This document shows positions 1 to 5,666 of a stretch of DNA of 9,439 bases, one piece after another. Position numbers and translations under genes: made by a program. The stretch spans positions 1 to 9,439 of the forward strand of contig CAIRWP010000280.1 of assembly GCA_903882335.1 (NCBI GenBank), in the 5' to 3' direction. Source of the DNA: an uncultured Opitutia bacterium (GTDB lineage Bacteria; Verrucomicrobiota; Verrucomicrobiia; Opitutales; UBA953). Below the pieces are notes generated by a model. The model saw only the letters and a list, made by a program, of their open reading frames with translations, had not been told where the DNA came from and ran no database searches. How positions within the stretch are numbered: position 1 is the stretch's first letter; each line of letters starts with the position of its first letter.

Positions 1-474
1 ACCGCCACGGGCAAGAAGCAGGCCGTCACCATCGACGACGCCGCGATCTTCCTCTGCCGCTTCGAGAACGGCTCGATCGCGCAGTTCGAATCCACCCGCT
101 ACGCCCGCGGCCACAAGGCCCTCTACACGTTCGAGATCAACGGCGAGAAGAAGTCCCTCCAGTGGGACCTGCATGACCTCAACCGCCTCAACTACTTCGA
201 CCACGCCGTCCCCGGCGATCGTCGCGGTTGGGCCAGCATCCACACGTCCGACGGCGACCACCCGTACGCCGGCAACTGGTGGGTCCCGGGTCTCTGCCTC
301 GGCTACGAGCACTCCTTCACCCACGCCCTCGCCGAGTTCCTCAAGAGCCTCGACGACCCGAAGGCCGAGAAGGCCTACCCGGACTTCCGCCACGCGCTGG
401 GCACCCAGTACGTCTGCGACGCCGTCCTGGAGTCCGCCAAGACGAAGCAGTGGGTGAAGGTTAAGAAGGCCTAA
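1..474 (+). CDS. Gfo/Idh/MocA-family oxidoreductase, C-terminal part (5' end outside window)
   Basis: Frame 1 is open from the window edge to a TAA at 472-474 and gives the last 157 residues. The fragment resembles the C-terminal substrate-binding alpha/beta domain of Gfo/Idh/MocA NAD(P)-dependent sugar oxidoreductases. Its start reads as a beta-sheet region in which 'AIFLCRFENGSIAQFESTR' matches the usual 'gamlrFenGa.gtfe.sr' strand pair. Around fragment residues 86-106 there is D-H-P-Y, then N-W-W-V-P-G, then G-Y-E-H-S-F, the familiar 'HPY...W.PG...GyehtF' signature. The end ('AYPDFRHALGTQYVCDAVLESAKTKQWVKV') fits the C-terminal helix that follows the 'P.f.dG...q.vldA...Sa..g.wv.v' pattern. 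The Rossmann domain lies upstream of the window, so cofactor and catalytic residues cannot be checked. The substrate is probably a sugar or cyclitol, by family only. Codons are strongly biased to C/G at the third position. A terminator follows at once. Confidence 0.87.
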   Translation, partial: TATGKKQAVTIDDAAIFLCRFENGSIAQFESTRYARGHKALYTFEINGEKKSLQWDLHDLNRLNYFDHAVPGDRRGWASIHTSDGDHPYAGNWWVPGLCLGYEHSFTHALAEFLKSLDDPKAEKAYPDFRHALGTQYVCDAVLESAKTKQWVKVKKA

Positions 475-495
475 AAGCCCCTCCAGCCGCCCGCC

Positions 496-530
496 AAAGG
501 CCCCGGATCACCCGATCCGGGGCCTTTTTT
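496..530 (+). terminator. Rho-independent terminator of the oxidoreductase gene
   Basis: A perfect 14-bp stem (496-509 with 514-527) has a 4-base loop, ACCC, and runs into a T tract (525-530). The core GGCCCCGGATC/GATCCGGGGCC is followed by six T. It lies 21 bases after the TAA of the upstream gene, so it should end that transcript and insulate the next gene, whose promoter begins about 40 bases further on. Confidence 0.93.
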
Positions 531-569
531 GAGCCTAAAGTCCCTATCCAAGTCCCCGCCGGGGATTTG

Positions 570-598
570 TTGACAGCACGCTGTCATGTTATTATTAA
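570..598 (+). promoter_or_regulatory. Putative sigma-70 promoter of the tandem retropepsin gene
   Basis: A full-consensus -35, TTGACA, lies at 570-575. Seventeen bases later comes TATTAA (593-598), matching 4 of 6 -10 consensus bases. A second reading is an extended -10, TG-T-TATTAT, at 587-595. Either would start transcription near 602-606, at or just before the ATG at 604. The region is AT-rich against a GC-rich background and follows a strong terminator, which supports a real promoter. The ATG at 586 sits inside the promoter and is therefore a poor start. Confidence 0.6.
571..586. promoter_or_regulatory. Perfect palindrome overlapping the -35 box (candidate operator)
   Basis: TGACAGC-AC-GCTGTCA is a 7-bp perfect inverted repeat with a 2-base centre. 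It covers most of the -35 hexamer and the first part of the spacer. A dimeric helix-turn-helix repressor bound here would block RNA polymerase. No regulator gene is in the window and I do not recognise the site as that of a named family. It is not followed by a T tract, so it is not a terminator. Confidence 0.55.
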
Positions 599-603
599 CC
601 CGA

Positions 604-1371
604 ATGACTGATAACAACTACCACGACACGAGTCCCGTCACCCACCCTGCCACCATGGTCTGCACCTACCAGCTCTACCTCCTCAACCGCCACCTGTTCG
701 TCGATCTGCCCGAAGGCCGTGCGCTGGTGGACACCGGCGCGCCCTACAGCGCCTCGACCACCGGTCGCCTGACCTGGCAGAACCAGAACCACGGCGCGTA
801 CCGGGGCGGCGACCTTGGTTTCACCTTCGACCAGCTCTCCGCCGAGATCGGCGTACAGGTCGACGCCTTGCTCGGGATGGATCTGCTCGCCCAGACCACC
901 CTCTTCTTTGACGTGGCCCATCGTACCCTGACGGCGGGAGACGAGATGCCCGCGGGCTTCATCGCGCAGCCCTACGAGCTTGCGCCCACGTCCGACCTCC
1001 CCCTCTTTCGCGTGACTCTCAACAACCAGCCTGCCCGCGTGCTCTGGGACACGGGCGCGCAGTTCGGCTATGTGACGGCCCGCCGTTTCACGGACGGGGC
1101 TCCGCCGCGACCCGGGTTCACCGACTTCAGCCCGATGTTCGGCGACCTGGATATCCCGACCGCCTACACGCTGCCGTTCACCTTGGCGGGACACGACCTG
1201 CTGGAGACCGTGGGCTCGGCGCCGGAGGTCCGCGGCGGGGGCGTCTCGCCGGTGCCGATGGGTCCGTTCCTCCGGGCGCTCGATATCGACGCGATCATCG
1301 GCCCTTCCTGGATGCCGCGCGTGAAGGTCTGGCTCAACCCGCTGGACCAGACGTTCGCCCTCGCGGTCTAA
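604..1371 (+). CDS. Tandem retropepsin-like aspartyl protease (two DTG lobes in one chain)
   Basis: Numbering here counts from the ATG at 586; subtract 6 for a start at 604. Two lobes repeat the same plan. Lobe 1 (about 28-118) has ALVDTGA with D49-T50-G51 and VDALLGMDLL with LLG at 95-97. Lobe 2 (about 130-261) has VLWDTGA with D155-T156-G157 and IDAIIGPSWM with IIG at 237-239. DTG plus a late hydrophobic-hydrophobic-Gly motif is the hallmark of retropepsin-type aspartic proteases, which normally act as homodimers giving one Asp each. Here both Asp are in one chain, so an internal pseudo-dimer is likely (inference). At about 255 residues it is shorter than pepsins. There is no signal peptide or membrane segment, so it should be cytoplasmic. 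The start is unsettled: 604 would give an almost leaderless mRNA; 655 is preceded by the C-rich type of leader seen at other genes here and still keeps both lobes; 586 lies within the promoter. The substrate is unknown. Confidence 0.82.
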   Translation: MTDNNYHDTSPVTHPATMVCTYQLYLLNRHLFVDLPEGRALVDTGAPYSASTTGRLTWQNQNHGAYRGGDLGFTFDQLSAEIGVQVDALLGMDLLAQTTLFFDVAHRTLTAGDEMPAGFIAQPYELAPTSDLPLFRVTLNNQPARVLWDTGAQFGYVTARRFTDGAPPRPGFTDFSPMFGDLDIPTAYTLPFTLAGHDLLETVGSAPEVRGGGVSPVPMGPFLRALDIDAIIGPSWMPRVKVWLNPLDQTFALAV

Positions 1372-1392
1372 GCCCGCCGAACGTTCCAACGA

Positions 1393-1427
1393 AAAGCCCC
1401 GGCCCGCCTCGCGGCGTCCGGGGCTTT
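1393..1427. terminator. Bidirectional terminator between convergent genes
   Basis: AAAGCCCCGG (1393-1402) pairs perfectly with CCGGGGCTTT (1418-1427). Inside, CGCC (1405-1408) pairs with GGCG (1413-1416) around a TCGC loop, giving a long hairpin with a small internal bulge. A-rich and T-rich flanks on the two sides let it work on both strands. It lies in the 73-bp gap between the stop at 1371 (+) and the stop at 1445 (-) and should serve both genes. Confidence 0.85.
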
Positions 1428-1444
1428 CTCTTGGCGGGGATGAG

Positions 1445-2662
1445 TTACTTCTTCGCGGCGGCCTTGGGGGCGCCGGGCGAGTAGAAACGGTTCATCTTGT
1501 CGAGGATGGCCGTCAGCGCGGCGCCGCGATCCAGGACACCATTATGGCGCCAGACAATCTCACCACCGGGGGCGACGAGGATCGAGTGCGGGATCGGGCC
1601 AGGCATCTCCTTGTCCAGCACGGACGCGAGGTCGTCACCGCCGCCCGCGAAGAGGTAGTGGTTCGTGGTACGACCTTCCTTCTTCACGGTGGCCTCGACC
1701 TTCCGGCTGAGGCCGGCGGCCTGCTGGAAGAGGAAGGCCTGGGCCTTCGGCAGTTCCGAGGGCTTGTCGAGGCTGATGGTCACGAGCTCGAAGTCGCGCA
1801 TATCGAACTGCCGGGAGATCGCCACGAGGTCGGGGAACTCCTGCTTGCACGGGGCGCACCAGGTGGCCCAGACGTTGATCAGGCGATACTTATTGGTGGG
1901 GTTAGCGCGCAGCTTGGCGATGTCGGCGGCCTTGATCTCCTCGACGGTCACGGGGGTCTTGGCCCAGGACTCATGCTTGGCGTCGTGCAGGGCCTTCTTC
2001 TCGCGCCACTTGGTCGAGCAACCCATCGGCTTGGTGAGCTCGAGCGCCACCGGCTTACCTGCCAGGATGGCGTCCACGGCGTTCTGGCAGTCCTTGGACT
2101 TGACGGTGCTGTCGTCGTAGAAGCGGGAGTCGTCGAAACGGCCCTGGTAGCGGAGCTTGAGGTTCTTATCGAAGACGAAGACGTGCGGGGTCGCGAGGCA
2201 GCCGTACGCGCGGGCGACCGACTGGGTGTCGCCATCGTACAGGTAGTCGAAGGTCCACTGGTTCTTCTCGGCGTAGGGCTTCATCTCGGCGTAGGAGTCG
2301 CCGAACTCACCGTAACCGAGCTCATCCTTGCTGAGGCCGTCCGGGTGGTTGGGGTTGATCGCGACGAGCTTCACGCCCTTGCCCTTGTATTCCTCATAGA
2401 ACTTCTGGAGGCGGCGCTCGATGCTGTGCGAGGTCGGGCAGTGGTTCGAGGTGAAGAGGACGACGAGGGCTTCGCCGCCAGTATACTCGGCCAGCTTGTG
2501 CTTCTTGCCGTCGGTGCCGAGCAGGTCGAAGTCGGGGGCGGCATCGCCGCTCTTGAGGGTCTTGAGGTCGGGCGGGTGACCGTTGACCAGACCAGGGGCA
2601 TCGGCGGCGCGGACGCCGACGACGGCGGCCAGGACGGCGAGAAGGGACAGGAGGCTCTTCAT
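1445..2662 (-). CDS. Secreted two-domain redoxin: peroxiredoxin-like domain plus TlpA-like thioredoxin domain
   Basis: The product has 405 residues. Residues 1-19 form a signal peptide (MK, a Leu/Ala/Val core, then VRA before AD), so it acts outside the cytoplasm. Domain 1 (about 38-205) is AhpC/TSA-like: 'GDAAPDFDLLGTDGK', FTSNHCPTSH with C75 at the peroxidatic position, and GCLATPHVF with C155 before the cis-Pro loop (P159). A connector carries the G-C-S-T-K-W motif (C215) often seen in redoxin proteins of this group. Domain 2 (about 235-395) is TlpA/ResA-like, with WATWCAPCK (C269, C272) and a likely cis-Pro at P-I-P-H. The CxxC domain probably reduces disulfides in secreted or cytochrome proteins; domain 1 may be a peroxidase or only a thiol partner. 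The tail is Ala/Lys-rich. The ATG is preceded by C-rich sequence without a Shine-Dalgarno motif, but the signal peptide begins exactly here. Confidence 0.88.
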   Translation of the reverse strand: MKSLLSLLAVLAAVVGVRAADAPGLVNGHPPDLKTLKSGDAAPDFDLLGTDGKKHKLAEYTGGEALVVLFTSNHCPTSHSIERRLQKFYEEYKGKGVKLVAINPNHPDGLSKDELGYGEFGDSYAEMKPYAEKNQWTFDYLYDGDTQSVARAYGCLATPHVFVFDKNLKLRYQGRFDDSRFYDDSTVKSKDCQNAVDAILAGKPVALELTKPMGCSTKWREKKALHDAKHESWAKTPVTVEEIKAADIAKLRANPTNKYRLINVWATWCAPCKQEFPDLVAISRQFDMRDFELVTISLDKPSELPKAQAFLFQQAAGLSRKVEATVKKEGRTTNHYLFAGGGDDLASVLDKEMPGPIPHSILVAPGGEIVWRHNGVLDRGAALTAILDKMNRFYSPGAPKAAAKK

Positions 2663-2680
2663 GGGGATGGGGGGTTACGG

Positions 2681-2711
2681 ATTAGAGTCCCCAAATCCCT
2701 CGGTTTTCCAA
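2681..2711 (-). promoter_or_regulatory. Weak putative promoter of the redoxin gene
   Basis: On the minus strand TTGGAA (2711-2706) and TCTAAT (2686-2681) resemble -35 and -10 boxes with 4/6 and 5/6 consensus matches. The spacer is 19 bases, longer than the ideal 17. Transcription would start about 12 bases before the ATG at 2662. The alternative is read-through from the DUF3293 gene, which ends 60 bases upstream on the same strand. Confidence 0.25.
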
Positions 2712-2722
2712 CCCGAAAATGG

Positions 2723-3112
2723 TCAGACCAGCCCGAACGCCCGCTTCAGGTCCTCGGACGAGCCATCGGCGCAATCGACCAAGCACAGCCCACCCGCCCG
2801 GACATAAAAGACGGCCAACTGACGATAGCGGCACCCGAACTCGACCGCCCCGGGTAGCCCGATCGGCACGGCCCAGCCCGGCTCCTGATGGCGGCCATCC
2901 GCTGAGCCACCGGTGATCCGATGGAGGCGATAGCCTGCCGCCCTAAGATCGGCCTCCAAGGCGAGGTCGGCCGCCAGGTTCAGCTCTCCCTTCGTCGGCA
3001 CCCCGTCCGGGTCATAAGCGGTGATGATCGCGAAGTCGCCTGGCCAGTCTGCGGGCAACGGCTCACCCCGGAAGACGGCCTGTTTGAACTGCTCACGTTG
3101 GCCGGGAGTCAT
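2723..3112 (-). CDS. DUF3293-type protein of unknown function
   Basis: From the ATG at 3112 the product has 129 residues. It matches the DUF3293 pattern as I know it: 'DFAIITAYDPDG' near residues 26-37 (family 'fAIITAcNP.g'), then 'N..A...LEADLRAAGYRLHRITGGS.DG' (family 'N...n..L..eL...Gy..hpv.G...dg'), then 'HQEPGWAVPIGL' (family 'heEpGfaV.gl'), then 'CRYRQLAVFYV' (family 'a.ryGQ.Avfwv') and a C-terminal 'LVDCADGS'. The biochemical role of DUF3293 is not established. There is no signal peptide or membrane segment. The frame is open further upstream to an ATG at 3274, with others at 3202 and 3187. Those extra residues use many codons rare in this window (ATA, AGG, GTA) and show no domain, so I prefer 3112, which also has a purine-rich AGGGTGG just before it. 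The redoxin gene lies 60 bases downstream on the same strand. Confidence 0.7.
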   Translation of the reverse strand: MTPGQREQFKQAVFRGEPLPADWPGDFAIITAYDPDGVPTKGELNLAADLALEADLRAAGYRLHRITGGSADGRHQEPGWAVPIGLPGAVEFGCRYRQLAVFYVRAGGLCLVDCADGSSEDLKRAFGLV

Positions 3113-3199
3113 TCCACCCTGATGCCCGCCCGTCGGCCAAAGTGCAATCAATTCGGACGCCCTGTAGTCCGCATCGGGACCAAGCATTCCCGATACCCC

Positions 3200-3216
3200 C
3201 ATCGATTTTATCGATG
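3200..3216. promoter_or_regulatory. Palindrome in the divergent promoter region
   Basis: CATCGAT-TTT-ATCGATG is a perfect 7-bp inverted repeat with a 3-base centre, in the roughly 200-bp region between the divergent DUF3293 and CPBP genes. On the minus strand its centre contains TAAAAT (3210-3205), which could be a -10 box for the DUF3293 gene. The site lies just upstream of the extended -10 for the plus-strand operon. It could be an operator for one or both directions; no regulator is visible nearby. Confidence 0.4.
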
Positions 3217-3235
3217 AACGCACATCGGGGCTTCC

Positions 3236-3244
3236 TGTTATGAT
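3236..3244 (+). promoter_or_regulatory. Extended -10 promoter candidate for the CPBP operon
   Basis: TG-T-TATGAT is an extended -10 element with 5 of 6 matches to TATAAT. No good -35 lies at the right distance, which an extended -10 can tolerate. The predicted transcription start is near 3251, giving a leader of about 65 bases before the ATG at 3317. It sits about 20 bases after the palindrome at 3200-3216. Confidence 0.4.
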
Positions 3245-3316
3245 GTGCGAGCCTACTATCCCAGAAACCGTCATGAACCCTTTTCCATCGTTGCGCGCAG
3301 GTAAGCCTAACCGCCG

Positions 3317-4159
3317 ATGAACAGCGAACTTCAGGCGGGTACCCCGCCGGCCTGCCGCCGTTGCGGCAGCGCCTTGTCAGCGGAATATCACTTCTGCCCG
3401 AACTGCGCCCAGGAATGGCGCCCGCAATCTCCGGCGCTGGGACCTACGCCCGAGCCGGTCTTCGACGCGGATACCCGTATTCGCCAGCGCTCCGGGGAGG
3501 TCTATGTGGTATTTTCACAGTACCTGTTCGCCATGTTCATGGCCTTCATCCTCTGGTTGCTGGCGGCACGCAGCTTCGACGACGTCGAGTCCGCGGTCTA
3601 TCCGTACCTGATCCTGAATGAAATCCTCGCCGGCTTGGTCACCCTCTGGGTCGCCTATCGCTATCGCTACATCATTCGGCCATTCTTCAATATCGCAGGA
3701 TTGATGACCCCGGCCTTCCTCGTCGGACTTCTCCTGCTTCCGGTGATGATAGGCTTCAATTGGGTTTATAACGAAGCCCTCGGCGTGCTGATGGGGGACC
3801 TCCTGGGCCTCTTCAGCGCCAGCGCGAATGAGATCCGCACCCAAAGCATCCTCCATGTCGTCCCGACCGTCCTGCTGATGTGTCTGCTCCCCGCAATCAC
3901 TGAAGAGATCGCCTGCCGGGCCTTCATGTTCACTTCCTTGAGAAAAGCGCTGACGCTCGAGCACGCGGCCCTCTGGTCCTCGGTGCTCTTCGCCACGTTA
4001 CATCTGAGTATCTACCAATTCCCGGTGTGGTTCGTCTTCGGCCTCTTGATGTGCTGGCTGACGCACCGGACCAAAAGCGTCATCCCGGCCATCATCATCC
4101 ACTGCCTTTACAACTACTTTATGATCTTCCTCATCCCGGCGCATCACGTGGTCCGCTGA
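3317..4159 (+). CDS. CPBP-family intramembrane metalloprotease with N-terminal zinc ribbon
   Basis: The product has 280 residues. The N terminus is a small zinc ribbon, CRRCG (C13, C16) and CPNC (C27, C30), facing the cytoplasm by usual topology. After a Pro-rich linker come several membrane spans (about 67-85, 98-114, 128-150, 183-195, 218-230, 235-250, 254-275). The catalytic motifs of the CPBP (CAAX protease/Abi) family are complete: EEIACR (E196, E197, R201), FATLH (F225, H229) and HCLYN (H262, N266). In this family the Glu pair and the two His are thought to bind metal and activate water for proteolysis within the membrane; substrates vary and are mostly unknown in bacteria. The zinc ribbon may act as a sensor or docking site (inference). 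The stop is 16 bases before the next gene, so an operon is likely. The start at 3317 has no Shine-Dalgarno motif but places the first Cys pair at residue 13. Confidence 0.9.
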   Translation: MNSELQAGTPPACRRCGSALSAEYHFCPNCAQEWRPQSPALGPTPEPVFDADTRIRQRSGEVYVVFSQYLFAMFMAFILWLLAARSFDDVESAVYPYLILNEILAGLVTLWVAYRYRYIIRPFFNIAGLMTPAFLVGLLLLPVMIGFNWVYNEALGVLMGDLLGLFSASANEIRTQSILHVVPTVLLMCLLPAITEEIACRAFMFTSLRKALTLEHAALWSSVLFATLHLSIYQFPVWFVFGLLMCWLTHRTKSVIPAIIIHCLYNYFMIFLIPAHHVVR

Positions 4160-4175
4160 GCTGACAACCCCCACC

Positions 4176-4751
4176 ATGCCTTTCGAACTGCAAATCTTCC
4201 TCGGCGTGATCATCGCCGGCGTCACCGCCGTCATCGCCAACGAACGCGGGCGCAATCCATTCGGCTGGTTTGTTCTCGGTTTTCTGTGTTGTTGCGGCGC
4301 CATCCCAGCGCTCTTCATCTTGCCTAATCTCAAGGAAGCCCAAGCCCGAGAGACTAAAAATGCCGAAGACAAGCGACGCCTGATGGAACAGCTCCAACAG
4401 ACGCAGCTCAAGCTCCAGGTCTTCCAGCGCATCACGAACGAACGCATCGATAACCATGACGCCGTGCTCGGTCTCGACACCAAGGCCGGGGTGCCTCCGC
4501 CAGGCGCTTTGTCCGGGGCGACGCCGCATCAGCTGGCCCCGCCTCCCCTGCCCACCGCCCTGCCCGCCGAACCGGCCCCGGCGATCTGGCATTATGCCAT
4601 CGGTGACATCCAGCAAGGACCGGTGAACGCCGCCCAACTCATGGACCTGCTCTCGGCCCGCACCATCACCCGCGATACCTTAGTCTGGAACCAGGAGATG
4701 ACCGGTTGGCTACCGATGAAGGATACGCCGGAATTCCGAAACTTCCACTGA
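4176..4751 (+). CDS. Membrane protein with coiled coil and C-terminal GYF_2 (DUF4339) domain
   Basis: The product has 191 residues in four parts. Residues 5-22 and 30-50 are two membrane segments joined by 'NERGRNPFGW', the short 'A..rGR.pfgWf.lG' hairpin common in small bacterial membrane proteins; a C-C-C run lies in the second. Residues about 52-95 are charged and helical, probably a coiled coil. Residues 106-136 are a Pro/Ala-rich linker that includes V-P-P-P-G-A-L. Residues 138-186 match GYF_2: W138, Y140, G148-P149 (QQGPV), L-V-W171 and G-W178-L-P. Eukaryotic GYF domains bind proline-rich peptides; the bacterial GYF_2 type is usually fused to membrane regions and its ligands are poorly known. 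The gene follows the CPBP protease by 16 bases and ends 2 bases before the next gene. It may be an adaptor that brings a partner to the membrane (inference). The ATG follows C-rich sequence. Confidence 0.84.
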   Translation: MPFELQIFLGVIIAGVTAVIANERGRNPFGWFVLGFLCCCGAIPALFILPNLKEAQARETKNAEDKRRLMEQLQQTQLKLQVFQRITNERIDNHDAVLGLDTKAGVPPPGALSGATPHQLAPPPLPTALPAEPAPAIWHYAIGDIQQGPVNAAQLMDLLSARTITRDTLVWNQEMTGWLPMKDTPEFRNFH

Positions 4752-4753
4752 CC

Positions 4754-5653
4754 ATGCAATTCGAAAACACCTACCGAGTGGAGGGAATGATCCAAGGCCC
4801 CCTTCCTTCCGGACCAGCCGGTCGCAGTGTGATCGCGAAACTGACCGCCGACTTCAACCGCAACGGACTCCGCCTGACGTCACGCTACGACGATTCGCAG
4901 TTCACGTTAACGGCCGAAAATGTCACCCGCGACACCGAAGAAATCCATCCCCTCGAAGTGGACCTCATGGTGCATCATGCCTTGGAGCAATTGATGAGGG
5001 CCTACCCCGCGGAACAGCGCATGCAGGTATTCTCGACCTTACAGAGTCGGGAATATCGACCTAACATCGAAGTCCAGTGCGCCTACCTCATCGTCTATCC
5101 TGGCCAAGTGAAGGTCCAACGACGCGAGGTCACGGCGGAAGTAGCGCCCCGCCCAGCCCCCTTGGGCGTGAAGCATCAATTCGGCTATCTCGTGGCCGCG
5201 GCCGGCATCCTGGCTTTGCTCGGCTGGGCTTCGAGCGGCTTGGTCGAATACCGAGACCTAGGTGAAAAGACGCTCTCCGCCATGCGCGGCACCCGGCTCG
5301 AGGACCTTAAGGTCGAAGACAAATCAATCCGGGACTTTGTACGCGTCGTCGACGTCGACCTGGTGAAGCCTCCGGCGGCGGTCATCGTCCTGACCTTGTG
5401 CAAAGGATCCAAGTGGCCGGATAACGTGACCCCGCTTCCGCCCGATAGTAAGGGCTACACGCCCGCTTACCGTGCGGCCTTCCGCGCCGCCATCGAAGAA
5501 CGGGAGTTGACGGTCGTCCTGCGAGATGACCAAGGCGTCCAGACTATCAGCAAGGTTTCCATCCGGGATTTCTTCGGGGACGACAAGCAAGAGATCACCG
5601 TCCGGATACCTTTCGGCACGAAGGTCATACGTGATCTGATCCTGGGTCCGTAA
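4754..5653 (+). CDS. Unrecognised single-pass membrane protein, last gene of the CPBP-GYF operon
   Basis: The product has 299 residues from the ATG at 4754, which lies 2 bases after the previous stop. An ATG at 4706 is also in frame but would overlap the GYF gene by 46 bases, so 4754 is preferred. I do not recognise a family. Residues 1-135 are a soluble alpha/beta region with several amphipathic strands ('GLRLTSRYDDSQFTLTAENV', 'QCAYLIVYPGQVKVQ') and a helix at about 68-95. One hydrophobic segment lies at about 144-163 (YLVAAAGILALLGWASSGL). Residues 165-299 form a second mixed region with strands such as 'AAVIVLTLCKGSKW' and 'ELTVVLRDDQGVQ'. No signal peptide precedes the N-terminal region, so the first part should be cytoplasmic and the last part outside (inference). 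Its place in the operon suggests it works with the protease and GYF protein, as partner, regulator or substrate. Confidence 0.75.
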   Translation: MQFENTYRVEGMIQGPLPSGPAGRSVIAKLTADFNRNGLRLTSRYDDSQFTLTAENVTRDTEEIHPLEVDLMVHHALEQLMRAYPAEQRMQVFSTLQSREYRPNIEVQCAYLIVYPGQVKVQRREVTAEVAPRPAPLGVKHQFGYLVAAAGILALLGWASSGLVEYRDLGEKTLSAMRGTRLEDLKVEDKSIRDFVRVVDVDLVKPPAAVIVLTLCKGSKWPDNVTPLPPDSKGYTPAYRAAFRAAIEERELTVVLRDDQGVQTISKVSIRDFFGDDKQEITVRIPFGTKVIRDLILGP

Positions 5654-5666
5654 GACCTGCCCATCA

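Noticed and set aside
228..464. An alternative plus-frame reading inside the oxidoreductase fragment
   Set aside because: The product is an Arg/Pro-rich shadow; frame 1 carries the Gfo/Idh/MocA signature and ends at the terminator.
595..1389. A minus-strand open frame of 264 codons antisense to the tandem protease
   Set aside because: It is rich in Arg, Gly and Glu without any motif. It spans the promoter and most of the opposite gene, whereas the plus frame has two DTG/IIG repeats.
1544..2857. A plus-strand open frame of 437 codons antisense to the redoxin gene
   Set aside because: It is longer than the real gene but has no domain, and its low-complexity Leu/Val/Gly/Glu composition is typical of an antisense shadow in GC-rich DNA. 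The minus-strand frame has a signal peptide, CAPC and redoxin motifs.
3113..3274. An N-terminal extension of the DUF3293 gene to the ATG at 3274
   Set aside because: The added stretch has codons unusual for the window, no domain, and covers the palindrome and likely promoters. The choice is not certain.
3317..4159. Reading the CPBP protease as a phage abortive-infection gene because the family is also called Abi
   Set aside because: The label is historical; no other defence genes are near and the operon partners do not suggest phage defence.
4706..4753. An upstream ATG for the third operon gene
   Set aside because: It would overlap the GYF gene by 46 bases and add residues that are only a frame-shifted reading of the GYF domain; 4754 gives the usual tight operon junction.
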